Positions 45,540 to 54,446 of a stretch of DNA of 64,000 nucleotides are shown one piece after another. The notes beneath the pieces are model-generated. The model was not told where the DNA came from. It saw only the letters and a program-made list of their open reading frames with translations, and made no database searches. The stretch spans positions 124,001-188,000 of the forward strand of contig NZ_JAQQXR010000002.1 in the NCBI RefSeq assembly GCF_028595325.1, in the 5' to 3' direction. How positions within the stretch are numbered: position 1 is the first letter of the stretch; each line of letters starts with the position of its first letter. The DNA comes from Janthinobacterium fluminis (GTDB lineage: Bacteria; Pseudomonadota; Gammaproteobacteria; Burkholderiales; Burkholderiaceae_D). A program made the translations under genes and the position numbers.

Positions 45540-45920
45540 TGCAAAATAATGTCAACAAATAAACTTTTTGCACTTATTCTTCCCGCTCAGTGTGGTAAAA
45601 GCGCTGCTTAATTTTCAATTGACGAAAATAGTTTTTTTGAAATTATTGATTGATATTCCAATGTTTTTTTAGGGAAAATTTTGCTTGTTTGCGAATTTTC
45701 AATGCAAAAGATGGCCGGGTAGTGTAATAACAACAGATCACAATATTTGCAACACGACAATATTACTTCCGTGCATAATAACCTTTCAAGACAGACATTG
45801 TTGTCTGTCAAGACGCTGACTTTAGTTGTAGTAGTTCCTTAGAGACAAGCGAAGAGTTGCTTTTAGTTTCAGTAGAAATCAAACAATCATCTGAAAAACA
45901 ATGCACTGAGGGGAAGACCA
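45540..45920 (+). promoter_or_regulatory. AT-rich control region before a TonB receptor
   Basis: These 380 bp contrast sharply with the GC-rich flanks and hold no gene. There is a dyad TTTGCG-N9-TGCAAA (45688-45708) and a perfect eight-base inverted repeat GACAGACA/TGTCTGTC (45790-45797/45802-45809, loop TTGT), both operator-like. GAGGGG lies shortly before ATG 45921. 45375-45539 shows nothing recognisable. Confidence 0.35.
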
Positions 45921-48710
45921 ATGTTATTAAAAGAAAAAACCAGCGTTATTTCGGTACGACTGGCATTGAGCATGTTGGCTGGTTCTGTTTTCATGGCTGG
46001 ATATGCGCATGCACAAGAGGCGCCGGCGGCGAATGCCAAGGTCGGCGCGGAGAAAAAGGCCGCCGAGCTCGTTGTCAACAAGGACGCGCCTATGCAAAAA
46101 GTCTATGTGACCGGCTCGAACGTGCGCCGCATCACGCTGGAATCTGCATCGCCGGTGCAAGTGATCACGCGCGAGGAATTGACACGGGGCGGCGCCACTT
46201 CGCTCAATGAAGTGCTGCGGACGATTTCCTCGAACGTCGGCGGTAACGATGAAAACCGCACCAGCGGCTTCACCGCCGGCGCCGCCGGCATGAACTTGCG
46301 CGGCATCGGCAGCCAGTCCACCTTGATGCTGATTAACGGCCGCCGCCTCGCGCCTTACGCGCAGCCGGAATTCCAGACCACCTTCGTCGACTTGAATTCG
46401 GTGCCTATCGGCGCCGTCGAGCGCATCGAGGTCTTGAAAGACGGCGCGTCGGCGATTTACGGCTCGGAAGCGCTGGCCGGTGTGGTCAACATCATTTTGC
46501 GCAATAGTTTCGAAGGCATCGAAGCGGGCGGCTCGGTCGGCCGATCGGGCCGCAGCGACGGCGAGCAGGTGCGCGGCACCATCAGCGGCGGTTTCGGCGA
46601 TCTGGTGAAAGACCATTTCAACGCCTACGCGACGCTCGATGTGCGCTCGCGCAAGCCTATGTTCATCAGCAAGCGCGACGACTACCTGAGCACCCAGGAC
46701 ACCCGCGCTTGGGGGTATAGGGACCTGCGCTCCCTGCATACCTTCCCTGGCAATCTGTACTGGACCGATCCGAAGACCAACACCTTTACGTCCCGCAGCC
46801 TGGACCCGAATTGCCCTGCCGACCGTCTGGTTCCCGCCGATACGTTGCTCAACAAAGGCGCCCAAGGCACTGCCTGCGTGTTTGACGACTACAAGGACGG
46901 CACCTTCAATTCCGCCACAAAAACGGACCGCATCGGCGTCACCAGCCGCCTGACGTGGCAGCCGACGGCGAGCACCACGGTGTTCAGCGAGTTGATGTAT
47001 AACCGTAACAAGGCTCTTCTCACCGGCAACTTGCACTGGGTGCAGGCGAACAATGGCGGAGCCTTGCCCGCGCTGCCGATCACCCATCCGCAGTATCCGA
47101 AAGATTTGATCGGTCCGGACGGCAAGACCCTGGCCGGCGGCAACAAAACCGTGCGGGTGCGGGCGCAGTTGCGCGACTTCCCCGGCATCGGCAAGGAAAA
47201 CACCACGGACTTCGGGCGTTATCTGGTCGGCGCCAAAGGCGAAATCGCCAACTGGGATTGGGAATCGGCGCTCTTGCTGTCCAACAGCAAAGTCACCTCC
47301 GTCATGACCAGCGGTCTGCTGGAGACGCCTTTCCTCAATGCCTACAACAACGGCACCTTCATTTTTGGCAATACGGCAGCGAATGCGGCGCTGTACAAGA
47401 CGCTGGTGGCCAATACCCGCAGCGTATTCAAGTCCGGCGTGCAGCAGATCGACGGGAAAATATCCGGCGAGCTGATGAACTTGCCGGCCGGCCCGGTCGG
47501 CCTGGCCGTCGGCGCCGAAGCCCGCCGCGAATATCTGGAAACCAATCCCGACCCCTTGACTGTTGCCGGCGAGCTGTACCACATGGCGACGGCTTCGCCC
47601 GGCTTCAAGAACAGCCGCCGCGTCCAGTCGATCTACGGCGAAGCGACGATTCCCTTGTTTAAGAGCCTGGAAGCGCAACTGGCCGCCCGTTTCGACCATT
47701 ATTCCGACTACGGCAACTCGACCACGCCGAAAGTGGGCTTGAAATGGACGGTGTCGCCGCAACTGCTGGTGCGCGGCACCTTTGCAAAAGGCTTCCGCGC
47801 GCCTACGCTGGTGGAAAATTCGACGGACGTGAAGGACGCTTACGTCACCATCAAGGATCCCTTCCGTTGCAACGACCAGTTCAAGGAAGATTGCGCCGCC
47901 AGCACACCGTACCAGAGCGGCGCCAATCCAAAGCTGGCACCGGAAACGGCGAAAAGCTATACGCTGGGCCTGGCTTGGGAGCCTACGTCCTGGTTCCTGG
48001 CAACCCTCGACCTGTGGCAAATCAACCGCATCAACGAAATCAATACTTATGATATTGATAAGGTTCTGGGCGACCCTGGCCGCTATGCCAACGATCCGGC
48101 CGTTTCCGTCGTCCGCGATCCGCTGACGGCCGGCGACCGGGCCAACGGCGCCACCGCCGGGGCCGTCAGTAGCATCAAGTTGTTGCTGACCAATGTGGCT
48201 TCGACGAAAATTCAAGGCCTCGACTTGAAGTTGCAGGGCAAGTACAACATGGGTGAGTACGGCGTGCTGCAGCCGACGCTGAACCTCAGCCACACGCAGT
48301 CGTACAAAACGGCGCCGTCGCCAGGCGAACCGATGATCGAGTATGCCGGCACGCTCGGCACGCCAAGCGTGCAGGCGACGCTGGGGCTGTCCTGGAAGAA
48401 AGCCGCCTACACCTTGTCGGCGGACACCGTCTTCATCGGCAAGATGTCGTCCGTCAGCGACCGCACCGTCAAGTGCAAGGAAGAGACGGAGGGCTATGCG
48501 AATATGTGCACGGGCGTGCCCTCGTTCACCGTCGTCAACCTGGGCGGTAGTTACACCGGCATCAAGGACTTGAAGCTGAGTTTTGCGGTGCAGAACGCCT
48601 TCGACCGCAAGCCGCCTTTCCGTCCTTACGATGGCAATAACTACTTCGCGCCACTGCACAGCGCGATGGGCCGTTATTTCCAACTGACGGCTGACTACAA
48701 GTTCAAGTAA
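45921..48710 (+). CDS. TonB-dependent outer-membrane receptor
   Basis: This 929-residue receptor has a signal peptide ending near AQA at 30-32, a short spacer, then VYVTGSNVRRITLESASPVQVITREEL, the plug (GATSLNEVLRTI, LMLINGRRLAP, VERIEVLKDGASAIYGSEALAGVVNIIL) and a long barrel ending YKFK. It is of the same subgroup as the receptors at 31608 and 61019. A terminator separates it from the S9 peptidase at 48832, which is in the same direction. A peptide ligand would fit that neighbour but is inference. Confidence 0.87.
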   Translation: MLLKEKTSVISVRLALSMLAGSVFMAGYAHAQEAPAANAKVGAEKKAAELVVNKDAPMQKVYVTGSNVRRITLESASPVQVITREELTRGGATSLNEVLRTISSNVGGNDENRTSGFTAGAAGMNLRGIGSQSTLMLINGRRLAPYAQPEFQTTFVDLNSVPIGAVERIEVLKDGASAIYGSEALAGVVNIILRNSFEGIEAGGSVGRSGRSDGEQVRGTISGGFGDLVKDHFNAYATLDVRSRKPMFISKRDDYLSTQDTRAWGYRDLRSLHTFPGNLYWTDPKTNTFTSRSLDPNCPADRLVPADTLLNKGAQGTACVFDDYKDGTFNSATKTDRIGVTSRLTWQPTASTTVFSELMYNRNKALLTGNLHWVQANNGGALPALPITHPQYPKDLIGPDGKTLAGGNKTVRVRAQLRDFPGIGKENTTDFGRYLVGAKGEIANWDWESALLLSNSKVTSVMTSGLLETPFLNAYNNGTFIFGNTAANAALYKTLVANTRSVFKSGVQQIDGKISGELMNLPAGPVGLAVGAEARREYLETNPDPLTVAGELYHMATASPGFKNSRRVQSIYGEATIPLFKSLEAQLAARFDHYSDYGNSTTPKVGLKWTVSPQLLVRGTFAKGFRAPTLVENSTDVKDAYVTIKDPFRCNDQFKEDCAASTPYQSGANPKLAPETAKSYTLGLAWEPTSWFLATLDLWQINRINEINTYDIDKVLGDPGRYANDPAVSVVRDPLTAGDRANGATAGAVSSIKLLLTNVASTKIQGLDLKLQGKYNMGEYGVLQPTLNLSHTQSYKTAPSPGEPMIEYAGTLGTPSVQATLGLSWKKAAYTLSADTVFIGKMSSVSDRTVKCKEETEGYANMCTGVPSFTVVNLGGSYTGIKDLKLSFAVQNAFDRKPPFRPYDGNNYFAPLHSAMGRYFQLTADYKFK

Positions 48711-48722
48711 GTCGTCATCCCG

Positions 48723-48760
48723 AAAAAAGCGCCGGAACCCTGTGTTGCGGCGCTTTTTTT
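48723..48760 (+). terminator. Rho-independent terminator
   Basis: Six A's plus GCGCCG (48723-48734) pair with CGGCGC plus T-run (48748-48760). The flanking A- and T-tracts make it strong on the plus strand and plausible on the other. Confidence 0.8.
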
Positions 48761-48831
48761 AATTTTTGGGGTATTTCCCCGCCGGACCGGCCGCATCCGC
48801 CGCCGCCGCGTCCGCCCAAAGGAGACTTGTT

Positions 48832-50838
48832 TTGAAAACACGCATCATCCCCACCCTGCTTGCCGCGCTGATGCTCGGAACCGGCCTGTACAGCGCAGGC
48901 GCGCACGCCGACGAGTCCATCCCGGTTGCCGAATTCTTTAAAAAGCCCGAGTTCAACAGCCAGCCCATCCTGTCGCCCGACGGCCAGAACATGGCCGTGC
49001 TGACGCCGCGCAACGGCCGCTTCGTGCTGGCCATCATCAACCTCGACACCCGCGAGTCGAAGGTGGTCGCCTCCGATCCGGATTGGAACGTCAGCAACCC
49101 GCAATGGGTGAACAACCAGCGCCTGATCTTTAGCATCAGCAAGGGCGCCGACGAGGTCCTGGAGCGGCAGACCGGCGGCGGCTTGTTCGCCGTGAACCGC
49201 GACGGCAGCGCCTTCCGCAAGCTGGTTGTCAGCGTCAAGGAGGCGATGAGCACGGGCGTTTCCTACAAACCCGTCAGCGTGCTGCAGCGCGTGGGCGGCG
49301 ACAGCAACGACTTGTTCGTCATCAACAACGAGCGGGGCCGCGACGCCGACCTGGGCGCCAGCGACGTGTTCCGCCTCGACACGACGACCGGCCGCATGAG
49401 CCTGCAAACATTCAACAATCCCGGCTCCGTCAGCGGCTGGCTGCTGGACCATGCGAATGTGATACGGGTCGCTTCCGCGATGGCCGTGGAGCCGGGCAGC
49501 AAGCGTATCCAGCAAACCGTTTATTACCGCGACGACGAGAAGGCGGCGTGGAAAGTCATTTACCGCGCCTACCTCGACGAAGGCAAGGAAATGAACCCGC
49601 TGGGCTTCGATTTCGACAATAAAACCCTGTTTGTCGCCGGCCGCTTTGGCGGACGCGACAAGGCGGCCCTGCATATCTGGGATTTCGCCGCGAACCAGGC
49701 GGGCGAATTGGTGGCCGAGCATCCCGAGGCCGATATCGATGACAGTTTGCTCGTCGATAATGAGCGCAAGAAAATCATCGGCATCGTGGCCAAGGGCATG
49801 AAGAGTGAGATTTACTACTTCGACGAAGAATATGCGCGCTTGCAGGCGACGCTGAACGCCAGCCTGCCGGGCCAGGAAGTGCATTTCCAATGGCGCGGCA
49901 ACCGCGCCGTGGTCAGCACCAGCGGCGAGAACAATGTCGGCAAGCTGTATTTCTTCGACACTGAGAAGAAGACCCTGGAGCCCTTGTACAGCGTCAAGCC
50001 CGCGCTGGACGGCAAAAAGCTGTCGGCGCAAACCGTCATCCAATACACGGCCCGCGATGGCCTCAATATTCCCGCCTACCTGACGCTGCCGGAGGGCCGC
50101 CCCGCCAAGGCGCTGCCCCTGGTCGCCTATATCCACGGCGGCCCGCACGCCCGCGACCAGTTCGGTTTCGACCCGATCACGCAGATGCTGGCCTCGCGCG
50201 GCTACGCCGTGCTGCAGCCGCAGTTCCGCATGTCGACCGGCTTTGGCTGGAAGCACCACACGGCGGGCTGGAAGCAATGGGGCCTGGCGATGCAGGACGA
50301 CATCACCGACGGCGTCGCGTCGCTGGTCAAGCAGGGCATCGTCGATCCCAAGCGCGTCTGCATTATCGGCGCCAGTTATGGCGGCTACGCGACCATGTAT
50401 GGCTTGATCAAAGATCCGGACATGTATAAATGCGGCATTAACTGGGTCGGCGTCACCGACGTCAAGATGTTGTTTACCGTGTCGTGGTCGGATATGTCCG
50501 GCCCCGTCATGGACAATATCGGCGCGAAAATGCACGGCGATCCAAAGACCGACGAGGCTTATTTCCACAAAGTGTCGGCCATCGAGCACGCCGCTAAAAT
50601 CAAGTCTCCGGTCTTGATGGCCTATGGCAGCGAAGATATCCGCGTGCCGCTGATCCACGGTGAAAAAATGCGCGACCAGTTGCGCAAGCAGGGCAACACC
50701 GTCGAGTGGGTGGTGATGACCGGTGAGGGCCATGGCTGGAGCAAGGAAAGCAATAACATCAAGTGGGGCGAAACTGTCCTGAACTTCATCGACCGCTACA
50801 TCGGCGCCGGCGCAAAAGACGACACGGCGAAGCGATAA
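48832..50838 (+). CDS. S9 family prolyl oligopeptidase-type peptidase (exported)
   Basis: This serine peptidase of 668 residues has a signal peptide (MKTRIIPTLLAALMLGTGLYSAGAHA), an N-terminal beta-propeller region (LSPDGQNMAVLTPRNG and so on) and an alpha/beta hydrolase domain with the triad Ser in GASYGG, Asp in YGSEDIRVP and His in GEGHGWS. HGGPHARDQFG forms the oxyanion region. Such enzymes cut short peptides in the periplasm. TTG at 48832 is the start, because AAAGGAG (48818-48824) lies seven bases before it; there is no suitable ATG. It follows a TonB receptor, which may supply peptides. Confidence 0.9.
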   Translation: MKTRIIPTLLAALMLGTGLYSAGAHADESIPVAEFFKKPEFNSQPILSPDGQNMAVLTPRNGRFVLAIINLDTRESKVVASDPDWNVSNPQWVNNQRLIFSISKGADEVLERQTGGGLFAVNRDGSAFRKLVVSVKEAMSTGVSYKPVSVLQRVGGDSNDLFVINNERGRDADLGASDVFRLDTTTGRMSLQTFNNPGSVSGWLLDHANVIRVASAMAVEPGSKRIQQTVYYRDDEKAAWKVIYRAYLDEGKEMNPLGFDFDNKTLFVAGRFGGRDKAALHIWDFAANQAGELVAEHPEADIDDSLLVDNERKKIIGIVAKGMKSEIYYFDEEYARLQATLNASLPGQEVHFQWRGNRAVVSTSGENNVGKLYFFDTEKKTLEPLYSVKPALDGKKLSAQTVIQYTARDGLNIPAYLTLPEGRPAKALPLVAYIHGGPHARDQFGFDPITQMLASRGYAVLQPQFRMSTGFGWKHHTAGWKQWGLAMQDDITDGVASLVKQGIVDPKRVCIIGASYGGYATMYGLIKDPDMYKCGINWVGVTDVKMLFTVSWSDMSGPVMDNIGAKMHGDPKTDEAYFHKVSAIEHAAKIKSPVLMAYGSEDIRVPLIHGEKMRDQLRKQGNTVEWVVMTGEGHGWSKESNNIKWGETVLNFIDRYIGAGAKDDTAKR

Positions 50839-50856
50839 GCGCTTAGCTCGCCCCTA

Positions 50857-50886
50857 AAATCCGGCAATCTTGCCGGATTTTTTTTT
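50857..50886 (+). terminator. Rho-independent terminator
   Basis: AAATCCGGCA (50857-50866) and TGCCGGATTT (50871-50880) form a ten-pair stem with loop ATCT, followed by more T's to 50886. It ends the peptidase transcript, facing the convergent gene at 50907. Confidence 0.9.
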
Positions 50887-50906
50887 GCCGGCGCCGTGCC
50901 CCGGGT

Positions 50907-51371
50907 TTATTTATAGATGCCGGAGCCGACGATCATATTGTCGACTTTTTCGATGTAGCCGGCCTTCTGTTCGATGACCTTGGTCACGGGATTGGGCCAC
51001 TTGAACTCGACCCAGCCCTTGCCGGCGGGGCTGTTGGCGATCTCGATGAGGTTTTTGATGACGGGCTTGCCCTCGTTATCCTTCATTTCGATCAGGTTTT
51101 TGCCGACCATCTTGGGATTGTTGCCGTGCGCCAGGGTCACGCCGTGCAGGTCATACACATAGACATACAGGTCGCGGTCGTGGAAGTTGGCGTTGGCCGG
51201 GTTGCTGATTTCCGCGAAAGCCTTGTCCTTGCCGGCCGACTTGATCAGCGCCGCCGCTTTCTTGGTCATGGCGACGGCCTCGTCGGCCGTGCCCTTGTCG
51301 GCCGCCAGCGCGGCGCACGGCAGGGCGAGGATGCCGAGGCTGAGCGCCACTGTGCTAATCAATGTTTTCAT
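50907..51371 (-). CDS. Secreted single Cache domain protein
   Basis: The product, 154 residues, has a signal peptide (MKTLISTVALSLGILALPCAALA) and one Cache-type domain (ALIKSAGKDKAFAEISNP, DLYVYVYDLHGVTLAHGNNPKMVGKNL, VEFKWPNPVTKVIEQKAGYIEK, MIVGSGIY), usual for the sensor part of chemoreceptors and kinases. Here it stands alone without a membrane or signalling domain, so it may bind a small ligand in the periplasm. AGAC/AAAG-rich sequence precedes the ATG, without a strong ribosome site. Function is unknown. Confidence 0.8.
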   Translation of the reverse strand: MKTLISTVALSLGILALPCAALAADKGTADEAVAMTKKAAALIKSAGKDKAFAEISNPANANFHDRDLYVYVYDLHGVTLAHGNNPKMVGKNLIEMKDNEGKPVIKNLIEIANSPAGKGWVEFKWPNPVTKVIEQKAGYIEKVDNMIVGSGIYK

Positions 51372-51475
51372 TTTAAAGTCTCCAAAGGTGGGGTGGGTGG
51401 GCGCCGGATGGGGGCGTTCTTGTTATCTGTTGCCTAAGGGCATCATAGCGGATTCCCGCCACCTTGGTGTGTCAT

Positions 51476-54226
51476 TTATGCAACGTTGTCGCCGAAGGTG
51501 GCCAGCCACAACTGGCGCACGCTGTCCGTGTGCATCTGCACCTGGGCCGGCTCGACCCGGGCCAGGTCCTGGCCCTGCAGGCGCATCTGGTGCTGCAGCT
51601 TGCGCAGCGCCCGGTAGGCGTCGGCGGCGCGCGCCGCCAGCGCCGCGTCGATCAGACCCAGCTCGCCGCAAATGCGCAGCAGCGCGATGTTGCCGGCGTT
51701 CGCCGTCAGTTGCGGGTGGCGGGCCGCGTGCTGCAGCACGAGAAACTGGACGATGAATTCGATGTCGATCATGCCGCCCGGGTCTTGCTTGAGGTCGAAC
51801 AGGCCGGGCCGGGGCGGGTGGGCGTCGCGCATCTTCAAGCGCATGGCCAGCACCTCCTGCCTCAGCGGGCCGTCCTGCGGCCGCTCGCGGCGCAGCACGT
51901 CTTCGCGGATTTGCTCGAAGCGCTCGCCGATGGCGGCGTCGCCGGCGCAAAAGCGCGCCCGCGTCAGCGCCTGGTGTTCCCACACCCAGGCCGAGTTGGC
52001 CTGGTAGCGCTCGAAGGCTTGCACGCTCGACACCAGCATGCCGGAGGCGCCGTCCGGGCGCAGCGCGATGTCGACGTCGAACAGGATGCCGGCCGAGGTG
52101 TGCGAGGTCATCCAGGTGATGAAGCGCTGCGCCAGCTTGGCGTACAGGCCGGGCGCGTCCTGGTCGTCGTCGTCGAACAGGAATATGACGTCGAGGTCGG
52201 AGACGTAGCCCAACTCCTTGCCGCCCAGCTTGCCGTAGGCGATCACGGCGAATTTCGGCACGTCGCGGTGGCGCGTCGCCAGCGCCTGCCAGGCCGCCTG
52301 GATGGTCGCCGCGACGATGGTGTCGGCCAGCCGGGACAGGTAGTCGGCCAGTTTTTCGACGCTCAGGTCGCCGGCCAGGTCTTGCGCCAGCCAGTGGAAC
52401 AACTGGGCGTGGTGCAGCTCGCGCAGGATGTCCATCTGGCGTTCCGTGTCGCCGGCGGCGCCGCCCAGCTGCTGCTGCAACTGCAGGGCCAGCGCGGCCG
52501 GGTCCGGCACCTCGTTGCGGATGCGCGCGTCCAGCAGCTCGTCGAGCAGGATCGGGTGCTGGGTCAGGAAGGTGGCGGCCCAGCCGCTGGCGCAGACCAT
52601 GCGCACCACGCGCTCCAGCGTGTGCGGGTATTCCGTCAGCAGCGACAGGTAGGCCGAGCGGCGCGCGATGGCCTCGAAGAAGTCGAGCAGGCGCCCCAGC
52701 GTCGTCAGCTGGTCGCCGGGGCCGGAGCGCGGCGCGTAGTCGGCGATCAGCGGCAGCGCCGCGTTGACCAGGGCCGCCAGGCGGTTGCGGCTGGCCTCGG
52801 GCATCGTTTGCAGCCGCGGCGCCTGCCAGGTGGCGAGCAGGCGCCGCGCGGCGGCGGCCGCTTCGCTGTAGCCGAGCGCGACCAGGCGCGCCTCGATGGC
52901 GTCGCGGTTGTCCGGGTCGGCGCAGTCGTTGCCGGCCTGCGGCTCGGCGTTGCCGTCGGCGGCCGCGCTCTTGTCGCTGAACATGGCGTCGAACTGGCCG
53001 GCGACGAAGGCGCGGTGCTCCTCCAGCCGGGCCAGCAGCGCGGCCGTGTCGGGCAGGCCCATCATCCGCGCCACCGTCAGCCGGTCCGCCTCGTTGGCCG
53101 GCAGCGTGTGCGTCTGGGCGTCGTCGAGGTATTGCAGGCGATGCTCCAGGTTGCGCAGGAAGGTGTAGGATGCCAGCAGTTGCTCGACGATGCTTGGCGT
53201 TAGCAGGGATTTGTCGGCCAGCACGCGCAGCGTGGCGCGCGTCGAGCGCTCGCGCAGGGCGGCGTCGCGGCCGCCCCGTATCAGTTGGAACACCTGGGCC
53301 AGGAACTCGATTTCGCGGATGCCGCCGCGGCCCAGCTTGACGTTGTTGCTGCGCTCCGGGTGCAAGCGCTCCTGGCGGTCGACCTCGGCGCGGATCTGCC
53401 CGTGCATATTGCGGATCGCGTCGATGACGCCGAAGTCCAGGTAGCGGCGGAACACGAAGGGGCGCACGATGGCGTCGAGGGCGGCGATGTCGGCGGCGGC
53501 GCCGCTGACGGCGCGCGCCTTGACCCAGGCGTAGCGCTCCCACTCGCGGCCCTGGACGATCAGGTATTGCTCGACCATGTTCAGGCTCGCCACCAGCGGG
53601 CCGGAGGCGCCGTTCGGGCGCAGCGCCATGTCGACGCGGAAGGTGAAGCCATCCTCGGTGATCTCCGACAGCGCGGCGATCAGCTTCTTGCCCAGGCGGG
53701 TGAAGAATTCGTGGTTCGACAGGGGGCGTTGCTGCGGCCCGCTGGCGAGCGTGTCGCCGTCCTCCGGGTAGACGAAGATCAGGTCGATGTCGGAGGATAC
53801 GTTGAGCTCGCCGCCGCCCTGCTTGCCCATGGCCAGCACCAGCATGCGCTGCGGCAAGCCCGATTCATGGCCCATCGGCGTGCCGTGCGCCGCCACGGCC
53901 TCGGCCATCAGCCCGTCCAGCAGGGTGCGTATGGCGAAGTCGGCGAAGCCCGTCATCGCGCCGACCACCTCGGCCAGGTCGGCGCGGCCGTCCAGGTCGC
54001 GCTCGATCAGCGCCGCCACCAGCAGGTTGCGCAGGCGCCGCATGGCGCGCGCCGGCGGCAGCGGCGCGGCGCCGTCCTGGGCGGCCTCCTGGGCCAGGAA
54101 GCGGGCGAAGTCGAGCTTGGCCAGCGGCAGTTGCGCCAGCTGCGCCAGCTTGGCGGCGCGCCCGGGGGCGGCGCCCAGCCAGCGCTGGTGGAAACGGGAG
54201 GCGGAGATCAAGGGGGAGTGGCTCAT
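51476..54226 (-). CDS. glnE: Bifunctional glutamine synthetase adenylyltransferase/adenylyl-removing enzyme
   Basis: This enzyme, 916 residues, attaches AMP to and removes it from Tyr400 of GlnA (gene at 22595) under control of PII. It has two nucleotidyltransferase domains. The N-terminal adenylyl-removing half has GKQGGGELNVSSDIDLIFVY (about 135-153); the C-terminal adenylylating half has GKLGGKELGYVSDLDVIFLF. Each keeps the metal-binding DxD. The length is normal. ATG at 54226 is chosen over TTG at 54247. It is divergent from yhdP at 54447. Confidence 0.95.
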   Translation of the reverse strand: MSHSPLISASRFHQRWLGAAPGRAAKLAQLAQLPLAKLDFARFLAQEAAQDGAAPLPPARAMRRLRNLLVAALIERDLDGRADLAEVVGAMTGFADFAIRTLLDGLMAEAVAAHGTPMGHESGLPQRMLVLAMGKQGGGELNVSSDIDLIFVYPEDGDTLASGPQQRPLSNHEFFTRLGKKLIAALSEITEDGFTFRVDMALRPNGASGPLVASLNMVEQYLIVQGREWERYAWVKARAVSGAAADIAALDAIVRPFVFRRYLDFGVIDAIRNMHGQIRAEVDRQERLHPERSNNVKLGRGGIREIEFLAQVFQLIRGGRDAALRERSTRATLRVLADKSLLTPSIVEQLLASYTFLRNLEHRLQYLDDAQTHTLPANEADRLTVARMMGLPDTAALLARLEEHRAFVAGQFDAMFSDKSAAADGNAEPQAGNDCADPDNRDAIEARLVALGYSEAAAAARRLLATWQAPRLQTMPEASRNRLAALVNAALPLIADYAPRSGPGDQLTTLGRLLDFFEAIARRSAYLSLLTEYPHTLERVVRMVCASGWAATFLTQHPILLDELLDARIRNEVPDPAALALQLQQQLGGAAGDTERQMDILRELHHAQLFHWLAQDLAGDLSVEKLADYLSRLADTIVAATIQAAWQALATRHRDVPKFAVIAYGKLGGKELGYVSDLDVIFLFDDDDQDAPGLYAKLAQRFITWMTSHTSAGILFDVDIALRPDGASGMLVSSVQAFERYQANSAWVWEHQALTRARFCAGDAAIGERFEQIREDVLRRERPQDGPLRQEVLAMRLKMRDAHPPRPGLFDLKQDPGGMIDIEFIVQFLVLQHAARHPQLTANAGNIALLRICGELGLIDAALAARAADAYRALRKLQHQMRLQGQDLARVEPAQVQMHTDSVRQLWLATFGDNVA

Positions 54227-54325
54227 CGTCGGCAAGTGTGGGGGCAAGGTCTACGGCAAAAGTAAATAGGGCAAATGGCGGGCAAAGCGGCAGTGCTGCG
54301 CATGGGGATGCGGTAGAATTGGGCC

Positions 54326-54350
54326 GCGGGCAGAAACGCGCGCTGCCCGC
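54326..54350. repeat. Inverted repeat between glnE and yhdP
   Basis: GCGGGCAG (54326-54333) and CTGCCCGC (54343-54350) form an eight-base perfect stem in the divergent gap. It may be an operator or leader hairpin; no T-tract follows. Confidence 0.3.
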
Positions 54351-54446
54351 AGTGTCGGATTGATGGTAAGGGAGGCGCGGCCTGGACGCAAGCGCGCTGT
54401 TTATTTCCTATTTTTATTACGCCGGGCCCGATCTATTAGCTTATCG

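Noticed and set aside
45927..48683. A 918-codon open frame on the minus strand, and a similar one at 31641-34445
   Set aside because: Both mirror TonB receptor genes, which show signal peptides, plug motifs and terminal Phe on the plus strand.
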